Source of the DNA: Candidatus Pacearchaeota archaeon
Lineage (GTDB): Archaea; Nanobdellota; Nanobdellia; Pacearchaeales; GW2011-AR1
DNA length: 20,324 bases
Reading direction: 5' to 3'
Assembly (NCBI GenBank): GCA_002688875.1
Contig: NZDU01000064.1
Location: 1 to 20,324 of the forward strand
The stretch's first letter is position 1. Every line of letters begins with the position of its first letter. Made by a program: the position numbers and the translations under genes. Under the pieces are notes generated by a model that was not told the origin of the DNA, ran no database searches, and saw only the letters and a list, made by a program, of their open reading frames with translations. Below, in pieces: positions 1-6,668 of this stretch.

Positions 1-90
1 GATGGAGATGTGTATGATGGAGATGTGTATGATGGAGATGTGTATGATGGAGATGTGTATGATGGAGATGTGTATGATGGAGATGTGTAT
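1..90 (+). repeat. Six perfect tandem copies of a 15-bp unit (DGDVY coding)
   Basis: The unit GATGGAGATGTGTAT occurs six times without a single mismatch and is a multiple of three, so copy-number change keeps the frame. The array reaches base 1, so the true number of copies is unknown. Perfect identity suggests recent expansion by slippage or recombination. Confidence 0.95.
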
Positions 91-159
91 GGAGGCGGTG
101 GAGGTCCACATCCAGGACCAGCAGATTACAATCTACAGGGTGACGAAGATATATATTGA
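1..159 (+). CDS. C-terminal end of an acidic repeat protein (5' end outside window)
   Basis: An open frame runs from base 1 to a TGA stop at 157-159. It encodes six perfect DGDVY pentapeptides, then a Gly run (five G), a PHPGP turn, and a tail ending in GDEDIY. No start is present, so the gene begins left of the window. The product is very acidic and tyrosine-rich with no recognisable domain; such low-complexity tails are often extracellular or disordered, but that is inference. Its stop codon is immediately adjacent to the TAA stop of the convergent glycosyltransferase gene at 160, with no base between them. Unlike most of the window, this coding strand is G-rich and C-poor. The frame staying open through the repeats and into unique sequence, with a stop exactly at the gene boundary, supports real coding. 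Confidence 0.6.
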   Translation, partial: DGDVYDGDVYDGDVYDGDVYDGDVYDGDVYGGGGGPHPGPADYNLQGDEDIY

Positions 160-1989
160 TTAAACAGCAGAAGCCAAATTTCTATACAAATCAAAATATT
201 TTTTTGCATAAGGACCTATATCTAACTCAGCTCGAGCATATTTTCCAGCCTTCAACGCAAGATCCTCTCTCAAAACAGGATTATTCTTAACTCGGTGCAT
301 AGAACCAACAATACTTTCCAAAGAATCAGGATCAAACAAAAGGCCCATATGACCTCTATTAGTTTCTATAGAATCTCTCAATCCAGCATCACCTGACGCA
401 AGAACTGGCTTACCCATAGCCATTGCCTCTACTAAAGATCTACCTCTTCCCTCATTTCTACTTGGATATACCACAGCGTCTGACATTGCATAATAATCTC
501 TCAATTTATCAAGAGACTCTATTCTATCATTAAAAACAATCTTATCTCTAATTCCATATTTATCAGCTAATTTTGTCAACCTATCCATATAACCCTTACC
601 ATGACCACCATCAAAACGTTGACCAGCCAATACAAGTTTAGTCTTTGAATCTTTCTTTGCTACATTTGCAAAAGCTTCAATTAAACCAGATTGGTTTTTC
701 TGGTTGTCATACCTTCCAGGAAAAAAGTAAACAAAATCATCTTTCATTATTCCCAATTTCCTTCTCAACTTATTAGTATCCTCTTTCCTTACTTTTACAG
801 GATCAAACCTAGATAAATCAACACCATAAGCAATTTCAACCTTTTTCCTTTCTCGACTATCAGAAAAAGCTAACCTTCCAGTATTAGAAATTGCAAAATT
901 ATAATCAGCTATACCTGCAGTTTCATCATGAATTTTTCTTAATCTATCCGCGCTAATCTTACCCCCATGCCAAGTATGAACAACCTTCTTTCCCTTGTCT
1001 TTAGCAACTTTTGCAATATCTCTGTGAGGACGATAATAACCATTATGAACGTGAACTATATCAGGATTAAGTTTTCCAAAAATTTTCATCATCTGTCCCA
1101 TATACTTCCTGCTAACAGAACGATTGTTCAATCTGATTATCTTATCTCCAGGAGTGTGATCTACAAATATGGGATGTATCTCTGTTTGAGAATCCACATC
1201 AAAATAAGAGCCACCTCTATCCTGAACCTTACCTTCCCTAACCATCCTCCTAAGGTCTATTCTAGAAATTGGTACAACCTGATGCACTTCCAAGCCTCTT
1301 TGTTTATTTAATTCAGCATTTAATTCTTGGAGATGCTTTTGTAATCCCCCCACATTCCTATTATAATCATGCGAAACCCTCAAAACTTTCATTTTTCCAC
1401 CTTGTCCTGGGCTTACTAAAACATCTTTCTCCAAAAGATTGACTAAATAATCAAATCTATCTTGAGTAGATCTACCATATTTTTCAACCAGTTCTGGAGC
1501 AGTATGCTTTAATCCCCTACCAAAACTAGTATTACTCTCAGCTTTTAATTGCAACAAATTTAAATAGTCAAGTTTTGCCCTTTGGGACAAAGTCTGATCC
1601 TCTCTAACTTTATTTATAGCTAAAAGAACTCTATCTGAAGTAGTTCCAGAGAAACTTTTCAGAGGAACATTTCTGCTATTCAAAATCTCCTCTAAAGACA
1701 AAGTATGGTAAACTAACGGACGAACATTAGTTGAAGGATGATTAAGAATCCTAGAACGATTAGGTCTTTTAGGGCTCAATACTTGCCTCCTCTCAATTTC
1801 TGTTAAAGAACCAGCAAGCCTACTTGCGACTTGTTCATAAGCTTCTGTATACATCTTCTCTTGTAAACTGCCTTTTGCCTTGACTGCCTCACGAAATAAC
1901 TCAAGACTCAGTTTTAATTGATCTTTTTTTGATTTTGGGATACGACCAGGACTTTCCAAAAGTTGTCTTACTCTTTTTCGATCAACCAT
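160..1989 (-). CDS. GT4-family glycosyltransferase with long N-terminal extension
   Basis: A 609-aa protein whose residues from about 200 onward form a GT-B fold, GT4-type retaining glycosyltransferase. The N-terminal Rossmann half begins MKVLRVSHDYN at Met200 with a GG acceptor loop, and contains PDIVHVHNGYY and HTWHGG. The C-terminal nucleotide-sugar half (from about 418) has FPGRYDNQKNQ and the EX7E motif as E513 and E521 (NEGRGRSLVEAMAMGKP). Donor and acceptor cannot be read from sequence. Residues 1-199 are basic, probably helical, and match nothing I recognise; Met200 could in principle be an internal start, but the upstream frame is open and the gene's ATG overlaps the upstream 117-aa gene by 8 nt, which suggests coupled translation. 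It is the last gene of a three-gene operon and probably works in glycan, glycolipid or surface-protein glycosylation in the cytoplasm or at the membrane face. Confidence 0.9.
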   Translation of the reverse strand: MVDRKRVRQLLESPGRIPKSKKDQLKLSLELFREAVKAKGSLQEKMYTEAYEQVASRLAGSLTEIERRQVLSPKRPNRSRILNHPSTNVRPLVYHTLSLEEILNSRNVPLKSFSGTTSDRVLLAINKVREDQTLSQRAKLDYLNLLQLKAESNTSFGRGLKHTAPELVEKYGRSTQDRFDYLVNLLEKDVLVSPGQGGKMKVLRVSHDYNRNVGGLQKHLQELNAELNKQRGLEVHQVVPISRIDLRRMVREGKVQDRGGSYFDVDSQTEIHPIFVDHTPGDKIIRLNNRSVSRKYMGQMMKIFGKLNPDIVHVHNGYYRPHRDIAKVAKDKGKKVVHTWHGGKISADRLRKIHDETAGIADYNFAISNTGRLAFSDSRERKKVEIAYGVDLSRFDPVKVRKEDTNKLRRKLGIMKDDFVYFFPGRYDNQKNQSGLIEAFANVAKKDSKTKLVLAGQRFDGGHGKGYMDRLTKLADKYGIRDKIVFNDRIESLDKLRDYYAMSDAVVYPSRNEGRGRSLVEAMAMGKPVLASGDAGLRDSIETNRGHMGLLFDPDSLESIVGSMHRVKNNPVLREDLALKAGKYARAELDIGPYAKKYFDLYRNLASAV

Positions 1990-2335
1990 TCTTAATTTCG
2001 TGAGATATCCGATACAATTCTTTTATTATTTTCTCTATTTCATATCTCCCTTCTCTTAGTTCAATCTTATTTTTGTTTTCGAGAAAAATACTTAATAATT
2101 CTATAAAATCAGACCTTAATTCATCTTGCCTCTTCTTAGCACCTTTTCTAAATTTCTTTCTAGGCCTTTTATATCCCTCATAATCTCTAAAGCAACACTT
2201 TTTCAAATCATATTCTATATGTTCAGGAAAACTATTTTGAAAGTATACTGTAACAGAAACAAAAGACTTCCTTTTTTTCATAAAAGAATATCTAATGTAA
2301 CCCCCAGTATCAAGTATAATAAAGTATTCAGTCAT
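1982..2335 (-). CDS. Unrecognised 117-aa basic protein in glycosyltransferase operon
   Basis: I do not recognise this family. The first third is rich in aromatic and hydrophobic residues (starting MTEYFIILDTGGYIRY), the middle has a strongly basic stretch (KRPRKKFRKGAKKRQDE, about residues 56-72), and the last 40 residues look helical and charged. No signal peptide or clear transmembrane segment is visible. Its start lies 2 nt after the stop of the upstream glycosyltransferase gene and its TGA overlaps the start of the next glycosyltransferase by 8 nt, so co-transcription and translational coupling are likely. The tight packing is the main evidence that it is a real gene. It could be a small accessory or nucleic-acid/anionic-surface binding protein, but nothing proves this. 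Confidence 0.7.
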   Translation of the reverse strand: MTEYFIILDTGGYIRYSFMKKRKSFVSVTVYFQNSFPEHIEYDLKKCCFRDYEGYKRPRKKFRKGAKKRQDELRSDFIELLSIFLENKNKIELREGRYEIEKIIKELYRISHEIKNG

Positions 2336-2337
2336 CT

Positions 2338-3528
2338 TTACCTCTCCACATCATAAAGCCTCAACAGTTTATTAATATAACTATCTCCAACTTTTTTCGG
2401 AACAAGTTTCTCTCTAATAGGAACTGCCTCAAGAACCGCACTCAAAACAGAATCTTTATCATAAGGATCAAAAAACAATCCATTCTCTCCTTCTATCAAA
2501 TACTCCTTATGCCCTCCATCAAAAGAAGCAAGAATTGGGATTCCCATAGAAAAAGCTTCAAAACAAGTCCTAGGAGTTGACTCATTCACAGAAGGATAAA
2601 TTAAAAAATCACAAAATTTCATCAACGCCAGAGATCTTTTATTAGGAACTTCCGGAACAACATAAACAAAATCTTCTAATTTTTTATTAACAATCATATT
2701 TAATATTTTTCTATAATAACCTCGCTCTCCAATATACCCAACCAATATTAACTTAATTCCTCTCCCTTTCAAACTTTCAAAAGCTTCAAGCAATATTTCC
2801 TGATTTTTCCTCTTACAAATCCGAGCTGGATACAAAAAAACACTTCCTGAAAAATCAATTTTCTTAGAAAAAATATTATTATCGCTCAAAAAAACCTCTA
2901 GACTTTTCTTAGAAATCTCTTCAGGTTCAACATTCATAATTCCAGAAATCTTCTCAACATTTTTCTTAAAAATAAAAGAATTCACACCATGATAACTCTT
3001 AGAAATAACTCTATGAGATATGAAAGGTAATATGTTGTGCAAAAAATACTTCATAAAAATAACAGATCTCTTCTGATTCTTAACATCTCTATTAATAAGA
3101 CCCATATGATGAGTTGCAATACACCTCTTACCCTTAATACGTGCATATAATGCAGCAAAAACAAATTGAGGAACCAAAGTCCCATGAGTATGTACAATAT
3201 CTGGATCTACTTTATCAAAAATCTTTCTAAATCTTTTAATAAACAACTTAACATTATCAGCCATATAAAGATCATTAACCGGAACTCCATAATTTTTTCT
3301 ATAAAATATAGGAATTAAGTAAGCACCACTCTCATTATGAAATAAATAACCCTCTCTCCTTACAAGATTATTTCTTTTAATATACCTATTCAAAACTCTC
3401 CTCTCAATAAAAAACACCACATAATTTTTTATATAACTATTGGTAGCCCTAATCTCACCTTGATTACTCAAGTCATATCCATCTTGCCCCATCAAAAATT
3501 TATGGCAAACTCTTAAATTCTTCCTCAT
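2338..3528 (-). CDS. GT4-family glycosyltransferase
   Basis: A 396-aa GT-B fold glycosyltransferase, normal length for GT4. The N-terminal half holds DPDIVHTHGTLVP and ATHHMGL, typical of the acceptor side. The C-terminal half has FLYPARICKRKNQ, followed by the EX7E motif as E316 and E324 (NESTPRTCFEAFSMG) and a GENGLFFDPYD loop, which bind the nucleotide-sugar donor. No membrane segment is evident, so it should be cytosolic or peripheral. The N-terminus lacks a clear glycine-rich loop, unlike the partner enzyme at 160-1989. It is the first gene of the operon; a TATA-like box centred about 25 nt upstream suggests a leaderless start at this ATG. The sugar and acceptor are unknown. Two GT4 enzymes together suggest sequential sugar addition on one surface glycan, which is inference. 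Confidence 0.9.
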   Translation of the reverse strand: MRKNLRVCHKFLMGQDGYDLSNQGEIRATNSYIKNYVVFFIERRVLNRYIKRNNLVRREGYLFHNESGAYLIPIFYRKNYGVPVNDLYMADNVKLFIKRFRKIFDKVDPDIVHTHGTLVPQFVFAALYARIKGKRCIATHHMGLINRDVKNQKRSVIFMKYFLHNILPFISHRVISKSYHGVNSFIFKKNVEKISGIMNVEPEEISKKSLEVFLSDNNIFSKKIDFSGSVFLYPARICKRKNQEILLEAFESLKGRGIKLILVGYIGERGYYRKILNMIVNKKLEDFVYVVPEVPNKRSLALMKFCDFLIYPSVNESTPRTCFEAFSMGIPILASFDGGHKEYLIEGENGLFFDPYDKDSVLSAVLEAVPIREKLVPKKVGDSYINKLLRLYDVER

Positions 3529-3548
3529 AACTTGATCAGATAAATAGC

Positions 3549-3556
3549 ATATTAAA
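3549..3556 (-). promoter_or_regulatory. TATA box of the glycosyltransferase operon
   Basis: On the minus strand TTTAATAT is centred about 24.5 nt from the A of the ATG at 3528. This is the archaeal TATA-to-start distance, so a leaderless transcript is expected. Confidence 0.5.
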
Positions 3557-3586
3557 GATTATTCGTGATAAAGATAACTACAAAAA

Positions 3587-3657
3587 CCCCGAACCCCCAA
3601 AAACCACCCACGCCACAAACACCACCCCTTCACAAACCAAAAAGAAAATTTTCCCCC
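3587..3657 (-). other. G-run cluster on minus strand (possible G-quadruplex) in divergent spacer
   Basis: The 174-nt spacer 3529-3702 lies between divergent promoters. Its plus strand is almost only A and C between about 3580 and 3660, with C runs at 3587-3590, 3594-3598, 3607-3609, 3625-3628 and 3653-3657. On the minus strand these are five G runs of 3-5, four of them within 42 nt, so a quadruplex is possible. No open frame or tRNA is seen here. Confidence 0.35.
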
Positions 3658-3672
3658 AAACATTTTACTTAA

Positions 3673-3681
3673 TTTTAAATA
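3673..3681 (+). promoter_or_regulatory. TATA box of argS
   Basis: TTTTAAATA is centred 26 nt before the A of the argS ATG (3703). There is no Shine-Dalgarno sequence in between, so the mRNA is probably leaderless. Confidence 0.65.
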
Positions 3682-3702
3682 CACTTTCCCCTTATCCAAT
3701 AC

Positions 3703-5445
3703 ATGTTCAAACAAATAATAATAGAACTCCTAACAGAAAAAACAAACCTACATCAGGATGAAGTCGAAAGACTCTTAGAAACCCCTCCAAATCTAGAACT
3801 AGGAGACTACTCTTTCCCCTGTTTCTCATTCGCAGATCCAAAAAATGACGATCCAATGTGGGAAGACGTAGAAAAAGATTTCTTCATAAAAAAGAACCCC
3901 GCAGACATCGCCAAACACTTCCACGACATCCTAACAAAAAACCCTCTACCAAAACAAATAGAAAAAATAGAAACCAAAGGACCCTATCTAAACTTCTTCA
4001 TAAATAAAAAAGAACTAGCAGAAGCAATAACAAAAATAAACGAAAACTTCGGAAAATTAAAAAATAATAAAAAGCAAAAAATCATGACAGAATTCTGCCA
4101 TCTAAACACCCACAAAGACATGCACATAGGACACACAAGAAACATCGCACTAGGAGAATCAATCTCAAGATTATTAGAATTCTCAGGAAACAAAGTCATA
4201 AGAACAAATTACCAAGGAGACATTGGGATGCACGTAGCAAAAAGCCTATGGGGATTACAAAATCTAAAAAAACTAAAACTAAAGGAACCAAAAGACAACA
4301 AAGGAAAATGGCTAGGCCTAGTCTATTCAGCAGCCGGAAAAGCATCAGAAGAAAACGAAGAAACAATGGAAGAAATTAATGAGATAAACAAAAAACTATA
4401 CAAAAGAGATAAAAAACTTACAAGCCTCTGGAAAAAAACAAGACAATGGAGCATTAACTATTTCGAAAAAACAGTCTACCCCGATTTTGATGTTAAATTT
4501 GACAGATTTTATTTTGAAAGCGAAGTCCAAGAAAAAGGATTAAAAATCGCAAACAAATTATTAAAAGACAACATCGCAAAAATGAGCAAGGGTGCAATGA
4601 TAATTGACTTTGAAAAAGACAACTTAGGAATCTTCATAATCTTAAAAAGCGACAAAACCTCATTATACTCAACTCGGGACCTATACTTAGCAGTCCTACA
4701 AAACAAAGAATATCATCCAGACAAGATTATACACATCGTAGGGTCCGAACACGACCTCTATTTCAAACAATTATTCAAAACAATAGAATACTATGATAAA
4801 AAAATAGCAGAAAAAGAATCCCACCTTTCCTACGCCCTAGTCAACTCACCAACAGGCAAGTTAAAATCCCGAGACGACCACGGCAAAAAAATTCTCTACG
4901 ATGACACAATAAAAAAACTAATCAACTTAGCAATTAAAGGAATGAAGGACAGAAAAGTAAAACTCTCAGAAAAAGAATTAAATAAGCGAGCAAGAACAAT
5001 CGCATTAGGAGCAGTAAAGTATCAAATGTTATCTCAATCCCCAAACCGAGTCATAATCTTCGATGAAAAACAAATCATGAGCTTCGAAGGAAATACAGGA
5101 CCCTACCTCCAATACAGTTACGCGCGTGCATCTTCAATAATAAAAAAAGCAAAACAAGTCAAACACAAAGTTAAAATACCCAATCTAACAAAAAGCGAAA
5201 TAGCCCTAATGAGCGAAATGATAAAATTCCCTCACATAATAAAAAAAGCCGAACAACAACTAAACCCTGCACTCATTGCAAACTATTCATACGACTTAGC
5301 AAAACTATTCAACGAATTCTACCACTCCAACAAAGTCATAGGAAGCGAAGAAGAACTATTCAGACTAAGACTAATCGAATCATTCAGACACACCATAAAA
5401 AATTCCCTATCTCTCCTAGGAATCGACGTTCTAGAAGAAATGTAA
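3703..5445 (+). CDS. argS: Arginyl-tRNA synthetase
   Basis: A 580-aa class Ia synthetase that charges tRNA-Arg using ATP in the cytosol. The N-terminal about 115 residues fit the Add-1 tRNA-binding domain (NLELGDYSFPCF, KGPYLNFFINK). The HIGH signature is H141-IGH in a context typical of ArgRS (NTHKDMHIGHTRN), followed by the Arg-specific YQGDIGMHVAKSLWGL. The KMSKS position reads GKLKSRDD (K386 onward), a degenerate form; ArgRS often departs from the canonical motif. The C-terminal DALR anticodon-binding domain runs from about residue 460 (GPYLQYSYARASSI) to the end (FNEFYHSNKVIGSEEE). The start is supported by the TATA box 26 nt upstream. Length is normal. It stands alone, followed 3 nt later by the promoter of the next unit. 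Confidence 0.97.
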   Translation: MFKQIIIELLTEKTNLHQDEVERLLETPPNLELGDYSFPCFSFADPKNDDPMWEDVEKDFFIKKNPADIAKHFHDILTKNPLPKQIEKIETKGPYLNFFINKKELAEAITKINENFGKLKNNKKQKIMTEFCHLNTHKDMHIGHTRNIALGESISRLLEFSGNKVIRTNYQGDIGMHVAKSLWGLQNLKKLKLKEPKDNKGKWLGLVYSAAGKASEENEETMEEINEINKKLYKRDKKLTSLWKKTRQWSINYFEKTVYPDFDVKFDRFYFESEVQEKGLKIANKLLKDNIAKMSKGAMIIDFEKDNLGIFIILKSDKTSLYSTRDLYLAVLQNKEYHPDKIIHIVGSEHDLYFKQLFKTIEYYDKKIAEKESHLSYALVNSPTGKLKSRDDHGKKILYDDTIKKLINLAIKGMKDRKVKLSEKELNKRARTIALGAVKYQMLSQSPNRVIIFDEKQIMSFEGNTGPYLQYSYARASSIIKKAKQVKHKVKIPNLTKSEIALMSEMIKFPHIIKKAEQQLNPALIANYSYDLAKLFNEFYHSNKVIGSEEELFRLRLIESFRHTIKNSLSLLGIDVLEEM

Positions 5446-5448
5446 ACA

Positions 5449-5458
5449 TTTAAATATA
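5449..5458 (+). promoter_or_regulatory. TATA box preceding the structured RNA
   Basis: TTTAAATATA starts 3 nt after the argS stop. Counting about 25 nt from its centre predicts transcription starting near 5478-5480, exactly at the first base of the pseudoknot stem described below. Confidence 0.55.
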
Positions 5459-5477
5459 CCCTAATCATCAACTAAAC

Positions 5478-5557
5478 AGCCACAGGGAGGCTATTAATCT
5501 CTATGAGAACCCTGAGATGTGTCCCCCGTTATTACTTAAGTAATGCGGGCTTTTTTT
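5478..5557 (+). ncRNA. Candidate structured RNA (H-type pseudoknot plus terminator-like hairpin)
   Basis: About 80 nt between argS and the NYN gene show nested, compatible pairings. AGCC (5478-5481) pairs with GGCT (5489-5492). The enclosed loop contains CAGGG (5483-5487), which pairs with CCCTG (5510-5514), making an H-type pseudoknot. Within the connecting strand TCTC (5498-5501) and GAGA (5505-5508) close a three-base loop. A linker then leads to a strong hairpin with a T7 tail. The predicted transcription start falls at the first stem base. It may be a free small RNA or a riboswitch/leader of the downstream operon. It matches no RNA family I recognise. The pairings were found by eye; no energy calculation or comparative support is available. 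Confidence 0.4.
5525..5557 (+). terminator. Intrinsic-terminator-like hairpin with T7
   Basis: CCCGT (5525-5529) pairs with GCGGG (5545-5549, one T-G pair), T5530 is a bulge, ATTAC (5531-5535) pairs with GTAAT (5540-5544), and TTAA is the loop; seven T follow at 5551-5557. It ends 5 nt before the NYN ATG. The inner 14 bp (5531-5544, ATTACTTAAGTAAT) is a perfect DNA palindrome centred 25 nt from that ATG, so it could instead be a TATA-like or operator site. Confidence 0.5.
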
Positions 5558-5562
5558 ATAAA

Positions 5563-6129
5563 ATGAAAAAGATTTGTGTTTATATAGACGGTGCTAATTT
5601 TTATGGAGGACTCAAATCAATCAATCCCAAATACACAGATGAAAGATTTGACCTTAAGAGATACATAAAATATATTACAAAAGACTGCCTTATTAATCAC
5701 ATATATTATTACAATGCCTCGTTAAAACAACAATTAAACAAAGGACCTTTCAAAAGGCAACAGATTCTCTTCTCAAGACTCCGAAAAATCCCAAGTTGCA
5801 AGGTAATTTTATGCAAGAGAAAACCCAGATTAAATACAGAAGGAAAAGAGTACCATATAATTAAAGGAGATGATGTATATTTAACACTAGACATGATAAG
5901 CGATGCTTATGAAGACAAATACGATAAAGCAATTATAATAAGTAGTGACGGAGATTTCACACCTTTAATCGAAAGGGTCAGGAAATTAAACAAAGAGGTT
6001 GAAATATGCTATTTCAAAGATTGTGTGTCAAGCGATCTCCTCAAATCATCAAATAAAAATCATTTAATAAATAAAAAAATCGTAAAAAAGTTTTTCTTCA
6101 AAGAAAATATAGATACCAAAAACAAATGA
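5563..6129 (+). CDS. NYN-domain protein (LabA/DUF88-like), probable RNase
   Basis: A 188-aa protein made almost entirely of one NYN (PIN-like) domain. The first strand and acidic motif are VYIDGANFY (D9, N12), then KGDDVYLTLDM (D103, D104) and ISSDGDFTPL (D129, D131), the clustered acidic residues expected to bind metal in this nuclease superfamily. NYN proteins are usually RNA-processing or RNA-decay enzymes; the substrate here is unknown. The tail (about 160-188) is very lysine-rich and could bind RNA. I chose ATG 5563 because the domain starts right there; an in-frame ATG at 5503 would add 20 residues encoded by the hairpin region. There is no Shine-Dalgarno sequence. It overlaps the DUF192 gene by 4 nt (ATGA). 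Its coding strand is balanced in G and C, unlike neighbours, which may mark a later arrival. Confidence 0.85.
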   Translation: MKKICVYIDGANFYGGLKSINPKYTDERFDLKRYIKYITKDCLINHIYYYNASLKQQLNKGPFKRQQILFSRLRKIPSCKVILCKRKPRLNTEGKEYHIIKGDDVYLTLDMISDAYEDKYDKAIIISSDGDFTPLIERVRKLNKEVEICYFKDCVSSDLLKSSNKNHLINKKIVKKFFFKENIDTKNK

Positions 6130-6623
6130 AAACCTCTAAATCAACTTTAATATTAATCACCATACTAATCCTATTAATCATCACAATCTCACTTTTCTTC
6201 CAACTAACAATTAACCAAAAACAACAACCAGTAGACAACTACCAGCTAACAATCAACAACCAAACAATCCATCTAACTCCAGCAATAACCAACGAACAAA
6301 AATCAAAGGGCCTAATGAATATAACAAACTTACCATCAAACCAAGGCATGATCTTCATCTACAATCAAGAACAAACCTTATCTTTCTGGATGAAAAACAC
6401 CCTTATACCATTAGACATAATCTTCCTCAACCAAAACTACAAAGTAGTAGACATCAAACACAACTTCCAACCCTGCCCAAATGATAATCCTACATACCAT
6501 TCAGATTACCCCTGCCCATCCTACCAATCAAAACAACCAGCAAAATACGCAATCGAACTAAACGCAGGTCAAGCAAATAACCTTAACATACAAATAGGAA
6601 AAATATTATCAATAAATAAATAA
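6126..6623 (+). CDS. DUF192 family protein with N-terminal membrane anchor
   Basis: A 165-aa protein. Residues about 7-26 are a hydrophobic membrane segment (signal anchor or signal peptide), so the rest probably faces outside. Residues about 40-162 match DUF192: KGLMNITNLP (61-70), GMIFIY (74-79), FWMKNT (87-92), IPLDIIFL (94-101), paired cysteines C117 and C130 (CPSY), and IELNAG (143-148). The biochemical role of DUF192 is not established. The 13-residue stretch between the cysteines, with a His and several Asp, looks like a small insertion. It is co-transcribed with the NYN gene through an ATGA overlap; the link between an RNase-like protein and a secreted DUF192 protein is unexplained and may be only positional. 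Coding is strongly C-over-G (20 C to 3 G in 6241-6300). Confidence 0.9.
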   Translation: MKTSKSTLILITILILLIITISLFFQLTINQKQQPVDNYQLTINNQTIHLTPAITNEQKSKGLMNITNLPSNQGMIFIYNQEQTLSFWMKNTLIPLDIIFLNQNYKVVDIKHNFQPCPNDNPTYHSDYPCPSYQSKQPAKYAIELNAGQANNLNIQIGKILSINK

Positions 6624-6634
6624 ACCAAAACCCC

Positions 6635-6640
6635 TTTAAA
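6635..6640 (+). promoter_or_regulatory. TATA box of the tRNA methylthiotransferase gene
   Basis: TTTAAA preceded by a C run lies centred 31 nt before ATG 6669, giving a predicted leader of only about 5 nt. Confidence 0.45.
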
Positions 6641-6668
6641 CTCAATTATCTCTCAACTTCTATCCAAA

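Noticed and set aside
1..90. CRISPR-like or intergenic satellite array
   Set aside because: The 15-bp units have no spacers and are an in-frame coding repeat that continues into unique coding sequence.
5503..5562. Longer start for the NYN protein at ATG 5503
   Set aside because: The NYN domain starts right after ATG 5563 and the extra 20 residues would be encoded by the pseudoknot end and terminator hairpin, which look like RNA structure rather than protein.
5446..5562. tRNA gene between argS and the NYN gene
   Set aside because: There is no TTCRANY T-loop, no 7-bp acceptor stem and no cloverleaf; the pairings fit a pseudoknot and hairpin instead.
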